The translations under genes and the position numbers were made by a program. A model generated the notes under the pieces. That model ran no database searches. It was not told the origin of the DNA and saw only the letters and a program-made list of their open reading frames with translations. A DNA stretch of 21,016 bases, taken from assembly GCA_016550395.1 (NCBI GenBank), contig JABXGY010000008.1, forward strand, positions 1 to 21,016, written 5' to 3'. Source of the DNA: an archaeon (lineage in GTDB: Archaea; Asgardarchaeota; Hermodarchaeia; Hermodarchaeales; Hermodarchaeaceae). Below, piece after piece: positions 13,630 to 21,016 of the stretch; position 1 is the first letter of the stretch, and each line of letters starts with the position of its first letter.

Positions 13630-14994
13630 TTAGGTCTGATACCCTAAATTGTTATAGATTTGAACGACTCGCTGTTTCCACGGCTCAAATGTGTCAGGAG
13701 CTTCAGGGAAATTCTGATACAATGAGAGCATCTCACGCATAGCCTTTGAAACGTTCTGAATTCGGCGAAGAAGTCCAAGTTTTCGTAACCCACGCAACAT
13801 ACGTCCAGCTTTATCTAGGGCAGATAATTCTATACCCTTGCCTGCATTAGCCCTGAGCAAATCCTCCGTAGTAAGAATTCGATTCTTGATAACAAAATCA
13901 AACTCCTCATTTCCAACCTCTTGAAGGAGATGCCGCATCAGATCTAATGAAGCAATTTTCTGTCCATAATGCTTCCTGTTATATTCCACATTGAACTGCC
14001 AGAGACTAGCCAAAGAAACATCATTGGTTTCGATAGCGCTCTTAATAATTGGAGCTAGTACATGTCCTGCCTCAATTGATGATCCGATACCACCGCCATG
14101 AATAGGATTAACATGGCAACCACTATCACCGATGAACACAATGCCATCTGCTACATAACTCCAGAGTGGTCGTCGAATTGGAGCAGCACCACCTCCTCCA
14201 TGAATTACCTTTGCGTCTTTGAAGATAGGGTTCGAAGTGAGAAATTGTTTGTAGAGTTCTTTTGGCTGGTAGCCATGACCGCCTTGGGTGCCAAGCCCTA
14301 CATTAGCAATGTTACCTCCACGTGGAAAAATCCAGATATAGCCACCGGGGCTATAGCGGTCATCCATAATGATCCAGCAGCGGTCAGCGGGTTCAAAGGG
14401 TTCTTGGAGTTCTAGGATTTCGCGGTAGCAGACTGCTTGGTCTCGCAGTGCAATTGTTTGTTCGATAAGGGGATTTTTCATTTTTCGCCTAAGAGTTGCA
14501 GACATACCACTTGCATCAACAGTTACTTTGGCATGCGCTTTTTTCATGGTTTTGGTAGTCGTGTCTTTGTACTTGACGCCAGTGACAGTATCGTTATCAA
14601 AAATGGGTTCGAGAACATGGGCATGGTCTTGGATTATAGCACCTGCTTTTTCTGCATAACCGAGAAGTCGTTGTCCAAAGTAAATACGGTCGATGGTCCA
14701 ACCATCACAGGGTTCGCCCTCAACCCGTTGACTAACCGTGACGTATCTCTCCATGCTTGGAGGATAAATGTCGATGCTGTTGATTGTATTTCCTAGTTCC
14801 TTTCCTTTGGGGTAGGGGATACCAGCGTTTTTAAGATGATGAAGTGCGATACCCTCACCACAAACTTTGTCACCTACACGGTCTCGTGCTAGGCGTTCTA
14901 GAAGTAATACATCGAGCCCACGTTGGGCTGCCTCTTTTGCGAGATGGGCACCAGCTGGACCAGCACCAACGACAATCAAGTCATGTTCAGACAC
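13630..14994 (-). CDS. Geranylgeranyl reductase family FAD protein
   Basis: A 454-residue flavoprotein of the digeranylgeranylglycerophospholipid reductase / geranylgeranyl reductase family, which saturates isoprenoid double bonds, in archaea chiefly of membrane lipids, using reduced ferredoxin-like donors. It has the FAD loop VVGAGPAGAHLAKEAA (8-23) and ERLARDRVGDKVCGEG with the conserved Cys45. The substrate-cavity motif WIFPRG lies near 223, and the second FAD motif is GDSGCHVNPIHGGGIG in the region of 293-308. The C-terminal helical part is complete. The start is a GTG with GGAGG seven bases upstream; an overlapping ATG is out of frame. It lies downstream of the QueG-like ferredoxin protein (56-base gap), probably cotranscribed, which suggests an electron source. 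Confidence 0.88.
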   Translation of the reverse strand: MSEHDLIVVGAGPAGAHLAKEAAQRGLDVLLLERLARDRVGDKVCGEGIALHHLKNAGIPYPKGKELGNTINSIDIYPPSMERYVTVSQRVEGEPCDGWTIDRIYFGQRLLGYAEKAGAIIQDHAHVLEPIFDNDTVTGVKYKDTTTKTMKKAHAKVTVDASGMSATLRRKMKNPLIEQTIALRDQAVCYREILELQEPFEPADRCWIIMDDRYSPGGYIWIFPRGGNIANVGLGTQGGHGYQPKELYKQFLTSNPIFKDAKVIHGGGGAAPIRRPLWSYVADGIVFIGDSGCHVNPIHGGGIGSSIEAGHVLAPIIKSAIETNDVSLASLWQFNVEYNRKHYGQKIASLDLMRHLLQEVGNEEFDFVIKNRILTTEDLLRANAGKGIELSALDKAGRMLRGLRKLGLLRRIQNVSKAMREMLSLYQNFPEAPDTFEPWKQRVVQIYNNLGYQT

Positions 14995-15050
14995 ATTGAA
15001 TCCTCCATGAAGTATTGTTTCTTCAATCGTGGGTGTACTTAAAACCTCAC

Positions 15051-15782
15051 TTATTCGTTGAAAGCGGGTTGGATTTTCAGGGTGTCATCACAGGGCACAC
15101 GAGAGCCCACAGGACAGACGCATGTGCACCTTGTGCACCAAAGTTGGGCCCCTGGTGAAAGCTGCCGTTGATGAAAAGGACTAGTCAAGCATCGCCCTTG
15201 ATCGTATTTTCCTCCATCAAGAGCATTGACGGGACAAGCTTGGATGCATTGATCACAATCTGTACACCAGGGATTTTCTGTAATCATCGGGCTTGGTGGT
15301 AAATCCTCAGAAATTGCTATGGCCCGAAGCCGTATGCGAGGACCAAAGTCAGGTGTAATCAATAGATTGTTCTTCCCGATGACTCCCAAACCAGCTAATA
15401 CTCCTGCTTCTTTCAGATAGATGAAGCCCTTTTGATCATTCTTAGCTGATGGGCCATAAGGAAGCACCTTGGCTTCGATTTTCCGTTTATACATATCTAA
15501 GGCAAGGCGATATGATATTGCTCGAAGAATTTCGTCCTCAAAGGCACGACCCGTGGGTGATCGTCCTGCGCCACTAGTAGGTGGCACGTGTAGCCACAGG
15601 TCAAGTAAGGGATCAACCATTTGCAGCGCTAATACGACAACGGTTCGTGCTGAGGATTGAGCGTAGGCAGGACGATTTTCAGGTGGGTACCGTTCAAACC
15701 GGTCCACGGAAGCAAAGCCTACAAGATCTGCACCCCATTTCATCACATTTTCTCGAATTTGGGCTTCTAACGTAGCTTGCAT
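15051..15782 (-). CDS. Short QueG-like double [4Fe-4S] protein (COG1600 type)
   Basis: A 243-residue protein related to epoxyqueuosine reductase QueG and reductive dehalogenases. The N-terminal part has ADLVGFASVDRF and the family block LAGLGVIGKNNLLITPDFG (129-147) followed by RIRLRAI. Two [4Fe-4S] sites follow: Cys173/176/179/183 in CTDCDQCIQACP, and Cys198 with Cys216/219/223 in WCTRCTCVCPVG. It is about 100 residues shorter than QueG because it stops just after the clusters and lacks the C-terminal helical repeats that hold tRNA. It is therefore more likely a redox protein than a true queuosine enzyme. The ATG has GGAG eight bases upstream. It sits between hdrB and the geranylgeranyl reductase, a position fitting an electron carrier. 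Confidence 0.8.
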   Translation of the reverse strand: MQATLEAQIRENVMKWGADLVGFASVDRFERYPPENRPAYAQSSARTVVVLALQMVDPLLDLWLHVPPTSGAGRSPTGRAFEDEILRAISYRLALDMYKRKIEAKVLPYGPSAKNDQKGFIYLKEAGVLAGLGVIGKNNLLITPDFGPRIRLRAIAISEDLPPSPMITENPWCTDCDQCIQACPVNALDGGKYDQGRCLTSPFHQRQLSPGAQLWCTRCTCVCPVGSRVPCDDTLKIQPAFNE

Positions 15783-15899
15783 AAAATCTACTCCGTTTAA
15801 TATGCACTAGTTAGTTTAAGATGAATCAAGTGGAATATATTTTTGGAAGCATCATAGGTCAGGCAATAGACGAGAGTAGATTCAGAACGATTAGCTATT

Positions 15900-16802
15900 T
15901 TATGGTGTGACATGCGGAACGAGTTTGTTAAGAATAGAATCTACCCTAACTCTATGAAGGTTGAAACCGAGTTGATCTGGGTTGGTTCCCAAAGCAAGAT
16001 TGAGTAGTTCAGGATAATAAAAAACTGGAATGGGAGTCTTATCTTCAGCATCTCGAAGGGCCAGGCGTTGCATTAAATCAAATTGGAGTGTGCATGCAGG
16101 ACAAATTACCACGAGAGCTTCGGCACCAGCCCGCTTCATATTTTCAAGCTTTATTCCTGTCATTTTAAGGGCCATCTCCCGATCAGCTGGTCGTGTGCCA
16201 TACCCACAGCAGTCCATTTCATCGAGGAATTGCACGGTTTTCGCTCCAAGAGCCCTAACCAGTTGATGGAGAATAGTTGGGCGCTGGGCATCATCGACAT
16301 TGAGCAGGTTACTAGGACGAAGGAGATGACAGCCCACATGAACAGCTGCTGTTAAATCAGTTAGTGGATGAGTAACCGAATCTGCAATTACACCCAAACC
16401 AATATCTTCGAAGAGCAATTGGATGAAATGTTTAACTTTAACAGGCCCTTTGTACTCGTGCCCAGTTTTCGCTAGAATAGCGTTGATTTCTGTGTGAAGT
16501 TGCTTATCTTTTTGGAGGCATTTTGCAGTTCCTTTCAAGGCCTCAAAACATCCATTACAAGGTGTGAGAATGTCCATTCCCTTCTTTTCTGCTATAGCAA
16601 GATTGCGAGCGGATATTGCCATCGCGGCCTGATGGTCAATACGAGGTAGTGTTAACGGATTTGGACAACAAGTGAAACCCTTAATCTCCTCTCCCTGTAT
16701 ATCGAAGTGCCGAAAGGTTTCCCGAATTGCTAGTTCCATATACGGAAGCCGATTAGGTATCACACACCCCCAATACAAGGCCCAGGTTGAATTCGTAATC
16801 AC
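15900..16802 (-). CDS. hdrB: Heterodisulfide reductase subunit B
   Basis: A 300-residue HdrB with both CCG motifs intact. The first is Cys13, Cys45-Cys46, Cys82, Cys85 (C-x31-CC-x35-C-x2-C); the second is Cys158, Cys198-Cys199, Cys234, Cys237 (C-x39-CC-x34-C-x2-C). In methanogen HdrB these ligate two noncubane [4Fe-4S] clusters that cleave the CoM-S-S-CoB heterodisulfide. Full ligation suggests a catalytically competent disulfide-type reductase, although the real substrate here is unknown because no coenzyme M or B genes are in view. The GTG start overlaps the hdrC stop in GTGA, so the two are translationally coupled. Confidence 0.93.
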   Translation of the reverse strand: MITNSTWALYWGCVIPNRLPYMELAIRETFRHFDIQGEEIKGFTCCPNPLTLPRIDHQAAMAISARNLAIAEKKGMDILTPCNGCFEALKGTAKCLQKDKQLHTEINAILAKTGHEYKGPVKVKHFIQLLFEDIGLGVIADSVTHPLTDLTAAVHVGCHLLRPSNLLNVDDAQRPTILHQLVRALGAKTVQFLDEMDCCGYGTRPADREMALKMTGIKLENMKRAGAEALVVICPACTLQFDLMQRLALRDAEDKTPIPVFYYPELLNLALGTNPDQLGFNLHRVRVDSILNKLVPHVTP

Positions 16803-17356
16803 GCTTCACCTTCCTCTTCAATCGCGTTTTGGGTTTCTGCTTCTTTGAGTTTTCGCTGTTTGATGGTATCTAGGCGTTTAAGGAGTTCAGTTACCTTGGC
16901 TATGGTCTGAAGATCATTGCTACTCCTTTCATCGATTGGAATTGGTTGAAGACCTAACTTTTCTCGTGTCTTATTCGCTTGTTCACTCGGCGCTAAAGCC
17001 CATCCTGATGTTAAGATATTTTCAACTTCAGATACAATGTCATCTGGTGTTATCCCCAATGAACTAGCGAGATTCTGTAAATCTTGAATGAGTTCCGATA
17101 CAGGGACCTTCTGGGGACAATGTTCCAGACATGCATGGCAACTCGTACAAAACCATAAAGCTGGCTCTTCAAGCAGTCTTGTGGCTTCACCTTCAAGCGT
17201 TGCCTTGACAACACGCCTTGGATGATAGTTGTCTGATCCAATTAAACGAGAGACTGGACAAGCGGCAACGCAAGTACCACACGCGAAACAACTTTTCGTG
17301 TCCACACGTTTTGCGAGTTTTATGGAGATTTCTTCGAGGTGTTCGTCCAGCTTCAC
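16799..17356 (-). CDS. hdrC: Heterodisulfide reductase subunit C
   Basis: A 185-residue ferredoxin-like subunit that carries electrons from HdrA to HdrB. Two [4Fe-4S] motifs are complete: Cys23/26/29/33 (CFACGTCVAACP) and Cys70/73/76/80 (CTSCHACLEHCP). A helical tail with an acidic end (residues about 130-185) follows, as in soluble HdrC; there is no membrane anchor. The GTG start shares GTGA with the hdrA stop, and the ribosome site GAGGTGA lies inside the last codons of hdrA, so translation is coupled on both sides. Confidence 0.93.
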   Translation of the reverse strand: MKLDEHLEEISIKLAKRVDTKSCFACGTCVAACPVSRLIGSDNYHPRRVVKATLEGEATRLLEEPALWFCTSCHACLEHCPQKVPVSELIQDLQNLASSLGITPDDIVSEVENILTSGWALAPSEQANKTREKLGLQPIPIDERSSNDLQTIAKVTELLKRLDTIKQRKLKEAETQNAIEEEGEA

Positions 17357-19899
17357 TTCATTTTCACCTCAGCAGCCTTTGGTTTAGCTTTCGGTTTCTT
17401 CTTCGGCGATAGTTTCTCTTTCTTCATTAACTTGGCAAGGCGCTTCTCAATCTCTGGAAAGACTCGTTGATTCTCCTCGACGATGAAATCATGGCCCATT
17501 TCTTTGAGCTGTTCAGCCATTTCTGTTGTCACAGCCGCCCATTTGTCACCTTCAGCAGCAGATACCCATTCCAACCGGAACCGACGTGGATCCATTCCAA
17601 TTCGCTCCAAATAGGCCTTCATTCGGTTAGCTCGTTTCTCAGCCCAGACATTACCGCTAATGTAATGGCAGTCGCTGCCCGTTTCAGTCAATCGACAACC
17701 TGACATGAGTACCATACCCGCGCCTAATCTGAAAGCCTCTAAAATGAACTTATCAGACATCCGCCCGGAGCACATTACTCGAATTCCACGTACATTGGCT
17801 GGATAGTTATATCGACTAATACCCGCTAAATCCGCACCTGCATAACTACACCAATTACAAAGCATAGCAAAGATCTTATTTTCCGGGTTGTCTCTCAACA
17901 AAGCACGAATCTGAGCTAAGATTTGTTCATCTGTGAAATGCATCTGCATAATTGCACCCGCGGGACATTCAGCGATACAAGTGCCACAACCATGACATTT
18001 TGCTGGAGTGACCACAGCAGGTTTACCGGGTTCAGCAGAGATGGCTCCATATGCACAGCGGGATACACATATGCCACATTTACCGGTAGCGCTTCGGCAT
18101 AATTCAGGATTTACTACAGCGACGATTGGTTCGATTTCCCATTCATCTTGAGTGATTATACGAAGAGCACGTGAAGATGCGGCACTACCTTGAGCGACAC
18201 TAGCTGGAATATCCTTTGGACCTTGTGCTGAGCCACAGAAGAATACGCCCTCGGTTGCAGCATCAACGGGTTTGAGTTTAGGGTGTGCTTCCATGTAGAA
18301 TCCAGATGGACCTAGGGGGACATTTAAGACACGAGCTAGATCTTCAGTTCCTTTACTTGGGACAGCTGCAGTGCTGAGGATGACCATCTCAAATTCACGT
18401 TTTGTAAGTTTGCCTGTGGCCATGTCTTCTGCATACACAAGGAGATTTTGTGTTTGGGGATCTTCGTTGATTTTTGCAGGTCGTCCTTGTTGGAATCTAA
18501 TTCCTGCCCGTCGAGCGCGTTGATAGAACTCTTCGTAGTCCTTGAAGTTGGAACGAATATCCATGTAATAAATAGTGATTTCTGCATCTGGGTATTTTTC
18601 ATGGAGAAGTAGTGCATTTTTGATTGTATACATACAGCAGAAGCCGGAGCAATAGATATTTGATCGTTCGTCGCGGCTGCCGACACATTGGATAAAAGCA
18701 AAACTGTGAGGTTTACTTTCGTCAGAGGGGCGGATGACCTTGCCTTCAGTAGGTCCAGCGGAATTGATTAAACGCTCGAGTTCCATAGCGGTGATAACGT
18801 TTGGGTAGACGCCATAGCCATATTCTGTAATTGGGGTTGGATCGTAGGGTTCGTAACCGGTGGCAACAATGATGGCCCCGATATCGACCTCATGGATTTT
18901 TTCTGTATCATCAGGGAGAATCGCTTCTTGGCCGGCTTTGTTACAAGCTTCATAACACATCATACATTCTTTGGGACTTAGTCCGAGACAATGATCGGGA
19001 TCAATTATGTAAGCGGCGGGAACAGCTTGAGGATAAGGGATATAAATTGCATGACGCCAGCCCAGATTCGCATCAAAATTATTGGGAACCATTACAGGGC
19101 AAACCGTTTGACAGTCACCACAACTGTTACATTTATCGATGTCTACAAAACGGGGTCGTTGGGTAATTTGCACTTTGAAGTTGCCAACAAATCCTTCGAC
19201 CTTAGTGACTTCAGCATTGGTTATTAGTTCAATATTTGGATGGCGTGCAGCTTCTGCCATTTTCGGACCGAGGATACAAATTGAACAGTCTAGCGTTGGG
19301 AAGGTTTTATCAAGGAGTGCCATGATGCCACCAATGGTGGGAGAACGTTCTACCAGGTAAACTTTGTAGCCTGCATCTGCGATATCAAGAGCAGCATGGA
19401 TACCCGAAACGCCTCCTCCAATAACCAGTGCTGTATGAGTTACAGGAACTTTTAGGACTTCAAGCGGTTGAAGATGATGAGCCTTAGCCACTGCGCTAGC
19501 TATTAAATCAGAAGCTTTTTCTTGGCAGCCTTCAGGGTCGTTGGCATGACACCAGGTTCCTTGATCCCTTATATTTGCCATTTCAAAATAAAATTGGTTT
19601 AATCCTGCGTCTTCAGTGCAACGCCGGAATGTAGGTTCGTGCATTCGAGGTGTGCAAGCAGCAACAACCACTCGGTCGATCTTTTGTTCTTTGACGACAC
19701 GTTTTATTTCTTCTTGACCAGGATCAGAACAGGTGAATTTGTTGACTTGTGTAGCAACAACACCATCGAGTTTAGCCGCTCCTTCAGCTAATGCATTACA
19801 ATTAACGACGCCTGCAATGTTGCGTCCGCATTCACAGACAAAAACACCGACTCTTGGCTTCTCTTCCTTTCTTACCTTGGTTTTTGAAATGGCGCTCAC
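17353..19899 (-). CDS. hdrA: Heterodisulfide reductase subunit A fused to an MvhD-type domain
   Basis: About 848 residues (numbering here from the TTG at 19905, 850 total). In order: a Cys-rich N-terminal domain (CECGRNIAG at 24-32, CSDPGQ at 59-64, AACTPRMHEPTF at 83-93); the FAD loop VIGGGVSGIH (161-170) with TFPTLDCSICILGPKM; an inserted ferredoxin with Cys259/262/265/269 and Cys306/314/317/321; and C-terminal [4Fe-4S] sites Cys603/610/613/617 and Cys637/640/643/647. An MvhD-like [2Fe-2S] domain follows (Cys683, 686, 712, 737, 746), then a Lys-rich tail. The fusion would receive electrons from a hydrogenase or dehydrogenase and bifurcate them at the flavin. GAGGAG at 19908-19913 is eight bases before the GTG at 19899, which I prefer over GTG 19902 or TTG 19905. 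Confidence 0.93.
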   Translation of the reverse strand: MSAISKTKVRKEEKPRVGVFVCECGRNIAGVVNCNALAEGAAKLDGVVATQVNKFTCSDPGQEEIKRVVKEQKIDRVVVAACTPRMHEPTFRRCTEDAGLNQFYFEMANIRDQGTWCHANDPEGCQEKASDLIASAVAKAHHLQPLEVLKVPVTHTALVIGGGVSGIHAALDIADAGYKVYLVERSPTIGGIMALLDKTFPTLDCSICILGPKMAEAARHPNIELITNAEVTKVEGFVGNFKVQITQRPRFVDIDKCNSCGDCQTVCPVMVPNNFDANLGWRHAIYIPYPQAVPAAYIIDPDHCLGLSPKECMMCYEACNKAGQEAILPDDTEKIHEVDIGAIIVATGYEPYDPTPITEYGYGVYPNVITAMELERLINSAGPTEGKVIRPSDESKPHSFAFIQCVGSRDERSNIYCSGFCCMYTIKNALLLHEKYPDAEITIYYMDIRSNFKDYEEFYQRARRAGIRFQQGRPAKINEDPQTQNLLVYAEDMATGKLTKREFEMVILSTAAVPSKGTEDLARVLNVPLGPSGFYMEAHPKLKPVDAATEGVFFCGSAQGPKDIPASVAQGSAASSRALRIITQDEWEIEPIVAVVNPELCRSATGKCGICVSRCAYGAISAEPGKPAVVTPAKCHGCGTCIAECPAGAIMQMHFTDEQILAQIRALLRDNPENKIFAMLCNWCSYAGADLAGISRYNYPANVRGIRVMCSGRMSDKFILEAFRLGAGMVLMSGCRLTETGSDCHYISGNVWAEKRANRMKAYLERIGMDPRRFRLEWVSAAEGDKWAAVTTEMAEQLKEMGHDFIVEENQRVFPEIEKRLAKLMKKEKLSPKKKPKAKPKAAEVKMK

Positions 19900-20024
19900 C
19901 ACCAATTCTCCTCAAATTCACTCCGCTTTCGCTAAATATCTTTGCAACTTCCAGTAACGAGTTGCCTATAATCCCTGAGAGGTTTTCATAGATGTCAGGA
20001 ACTCTTGTCACAATGATACAATTC

Positions 20025-20032
20025 TTATATAA
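20025..20032 (-). promoter_or_regulatory. Candidate TATA box of the hdrACB operon
   Basis: TTATATAA, palindromic, lies in AT-rich DNA between the GTPase and hdrA. Read on the minus strand it would start transcription near 20000 and leave a leader of about 100 bases before hdrA. No plus-strand gene follows it, which supports the orientation. No other ORF is convincing in 19914-20121. Confidence 0.45.
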
Positions 20033-20121
20033 TTTGAACACTTCGAATACTATTCTTAACTCCAAATGAATGAGAACAGAATTTTTCAAGCAAACTATGA
20101 AAATAGGTGTATCCATAAATT

Positions 20122-20673
20122 CTAGAAAGCTAATCCCAGGGCTTCACTCGTGGGATATCGTTGCACCAGGATTTGAGTTACAATATCGAACATTTCTTGA
20201 ACCCCGTGTCCATCCTTCGCTGAGGCTTCCACAAAAGGTGCGTTGTACCTAGCAGCATACTCAATCCCTTCTTGTAATGTAACAAGAGGACGTATTCCTT
20301 TGAACACTTTTCGTAAATCCGATTTATTTCCCACGATTACAATTGGACAATTCCGTTCTGATTCATGTAAGTGAGTTATCCAATCATCAAGCCGCTCCAT
20401 AGTATAACGGCTCGTAATATCGAAGACAGCAATGGCAAGACGAGCTCCTCGAAAATAAGAAATTGCTAGATCCCGAAAGCGAATTTGCCCTCCTAAGTCC
20501 CAAATTTGTAGAGTAGCTTTCCAGTCCTCGTATTCAACGTTTTTTGCTGCGAAATCCACACCCACAGTTAGTTTCATGCTTTCATCGAATGTATTCCAAG
20601 TATAACGCTTTAGTAGGCTAGTTTTACCAACGCCACCTTCGCCAATGAATAGTACTTTCAGTATCCCAATCAT
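20122..20673 (-). CDS. Ras/Rab/Arf-superfamily small GTPase
   Basis: A 183-residue single-domain GTPase with every G motif. The P-loop is GEGGVGKTS (11-19); Thr36 in KLTVGVDF is the switch I threonine; DLGGQ (59-63) is G3 with the catalytic Gln63; NKSD (116-119) is G4; EASAK (149-153) is G5. The G3 Gly-Gly pair is closer to Arf/Rag/Asgard GTPases than to Ras (DTAGQ). The C-terminus (SEALGLAF) has no Cys, so there is no prenylation signal, and the N-terminus has no myristoylation glycine. AAGGAG precedes the ATG by eight bases. Such GTPases are abundant in Asgard archaea, where they are thought to act in membrane and cytoskeletal regulation. It stands apart from hdrA by 222 bases. Confidence 0.92.
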   Translation of the reverse strand: MIGILKVLFIGEGGVGKTSLLKRYTWNTFDESMKLTVGVDFAAKNVEYEDWKATLQIWDLGGQIRFRDLAISYFRGARLAIAVFDITSRYTMERLDDWITHLHESERNCPIVIVGNKSDLRKVFKGIRPLVTLQEGIEYAARYNAPFVEASAKDGHGVQEMFDIVTQILVQRYPTSEALGLAF

Positions 20674-20830
20674 TGGTTTCGCTCCTTAGAATTGTCCCTA
20701 TCAAGTATTCGGTTCAACCAGCCAGTAAGTGTATGCCTGAACACTAAATATCTGATGATTATCCATCGAATGTTGGTTCCCCAGCAGAATGTTACTTTCC
20801 GCCTATATTGATGTTAGATATAATATCTTT

Positions 20831-21016
20831 CTACCACCTTAGTTGTTTTTTCTGAATTCTGCGGAATTCTTGTAGGGAAATCTCTATTTCTATATCCTTA
20901 GCTGAAAGATATTGATGATTTAAGTCACTTAGAAATTCAATTGGGTTATTTGCACGAGCCAACCTTCTATAGAACTTTGAGATTCTTCAATGCTGTATTG
21001 AGGGATTCTTCGAAAA
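20831..21016 (-). pseudogene. Possible frame-broken C-terminal fragment of an unidentified protein
   Basis: On the minus strand the last bases of the window read FEESLNTALKNLK in one frame, which stops at 20969-20967. A different frame then continues KFYRRLARANNPIEFLSD and on to EFRRIQKKQLRW before a TAG at 20833-20831. Both pieces look protein-like (amphipathic, charged helices) and join sensibly if one assumes a frameshift between about 20986 and 20970. It may be a decayed gene, a sequencing indel, or chance. No family recognised. The remaining 20674-20830 holds only the GTPase upstream region. Confidence 0.28.

Noticed and set aside
14098..14796. Plus-strand ORFs of 105 and 119 codons opposite the geranylgeranyl reductase
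   Set aside because: They lie entirely over conserved FAD-protein sequence and show no family features or ribosome sites.
1..21016. CRISPR arrays, insertion sequences, selenocysteine UGA readthrough
   Set aside because: No regularly spaced direct repeats, transposase-like ORFs or terminal inverted repeats were seen, and the Hdr proteins use ordinary cysteines without in-frame UGA.

Overview
The window looks like a piece of an archaeal chromosome, most likely from an Asgard archaeon. The archaeal signals are a geranylgeranyl-reductase-type flavoprotein (archaeal lipid saturation), a complete HdrABC set with HdrA fused to an MvhD-type domain, a COG2522-type HTH regulator, TATA-box promoters and TTG/GTG starts behind GGAG/GGTG ribosome sites. 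The Asgard lean comes from a Ras/Rab/Arf-like small GTPase together with a large surface protein whose cytoplasmic part resembles the longin/roadblock folds that partner such GTPases. Base composition is about 40-45% GC. The phylum call is inference; no rRNA or ribosomal protein gene is present to settle it.

Layout. 1-4120: the tail of a probable HD-domain hydrolase, a DUF998-like membrane protein, an FGGY sugar kinase, a small secreted protein, a V4R-domain sensor and a MIP18/DUF59 Fe-S assembly protein. 4140-7862: a structured intergenic region, then a two-gene operon (a long coiled-coil protein ending in a winged-helix-like domain, and a ThiF/MoeB-like E1 enzyme) converging on a SufS-like cysteine desulfurase. 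With the DUF59 protein this makes a sulfur / Fe-S flavoured neighbourhood. 8030-12440: an 830-residue single-pass surface protein with a longin-like cytoplasmic domain, an HTH regulator, and a GT-C-like membrane protein. 12434-12664: a GC-rich noncoding interval with a TATA box, strong long-range pairing and a hairpin plus U6 end. I read it as a candidate structured RNA gene. 12700-20673, all on the minus strand: a seven-bladed WD40 protein, the geranylgeranyl reductase, a short QueG-like two-cluster ferredoxin protein, hdrB, hdrC and hdrA-mvhD (translationally coupled by GTGA overlaps), and the small GTPase. 20674-21016 holds only an apparent frame-broken C-terminal fragment.

How they fit. 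The Hdr set would take electrons through the MvhD-like domain and split them at the HdrA flavin between HdrB (disulfide or other acceptor) and ferredoxin. The adjacent geranylgeranyl reductase and QueG-like protein are plausible users or carriers of low-potential electrons, so the 13.6-19.9 kb block may be a redox and lipid-saturation island. The least familiar parts are the receptor-like longin protein, the coiled-coil/E1 pair, and the two structured intergenic regions at 4150-4305 and 12461-12664.
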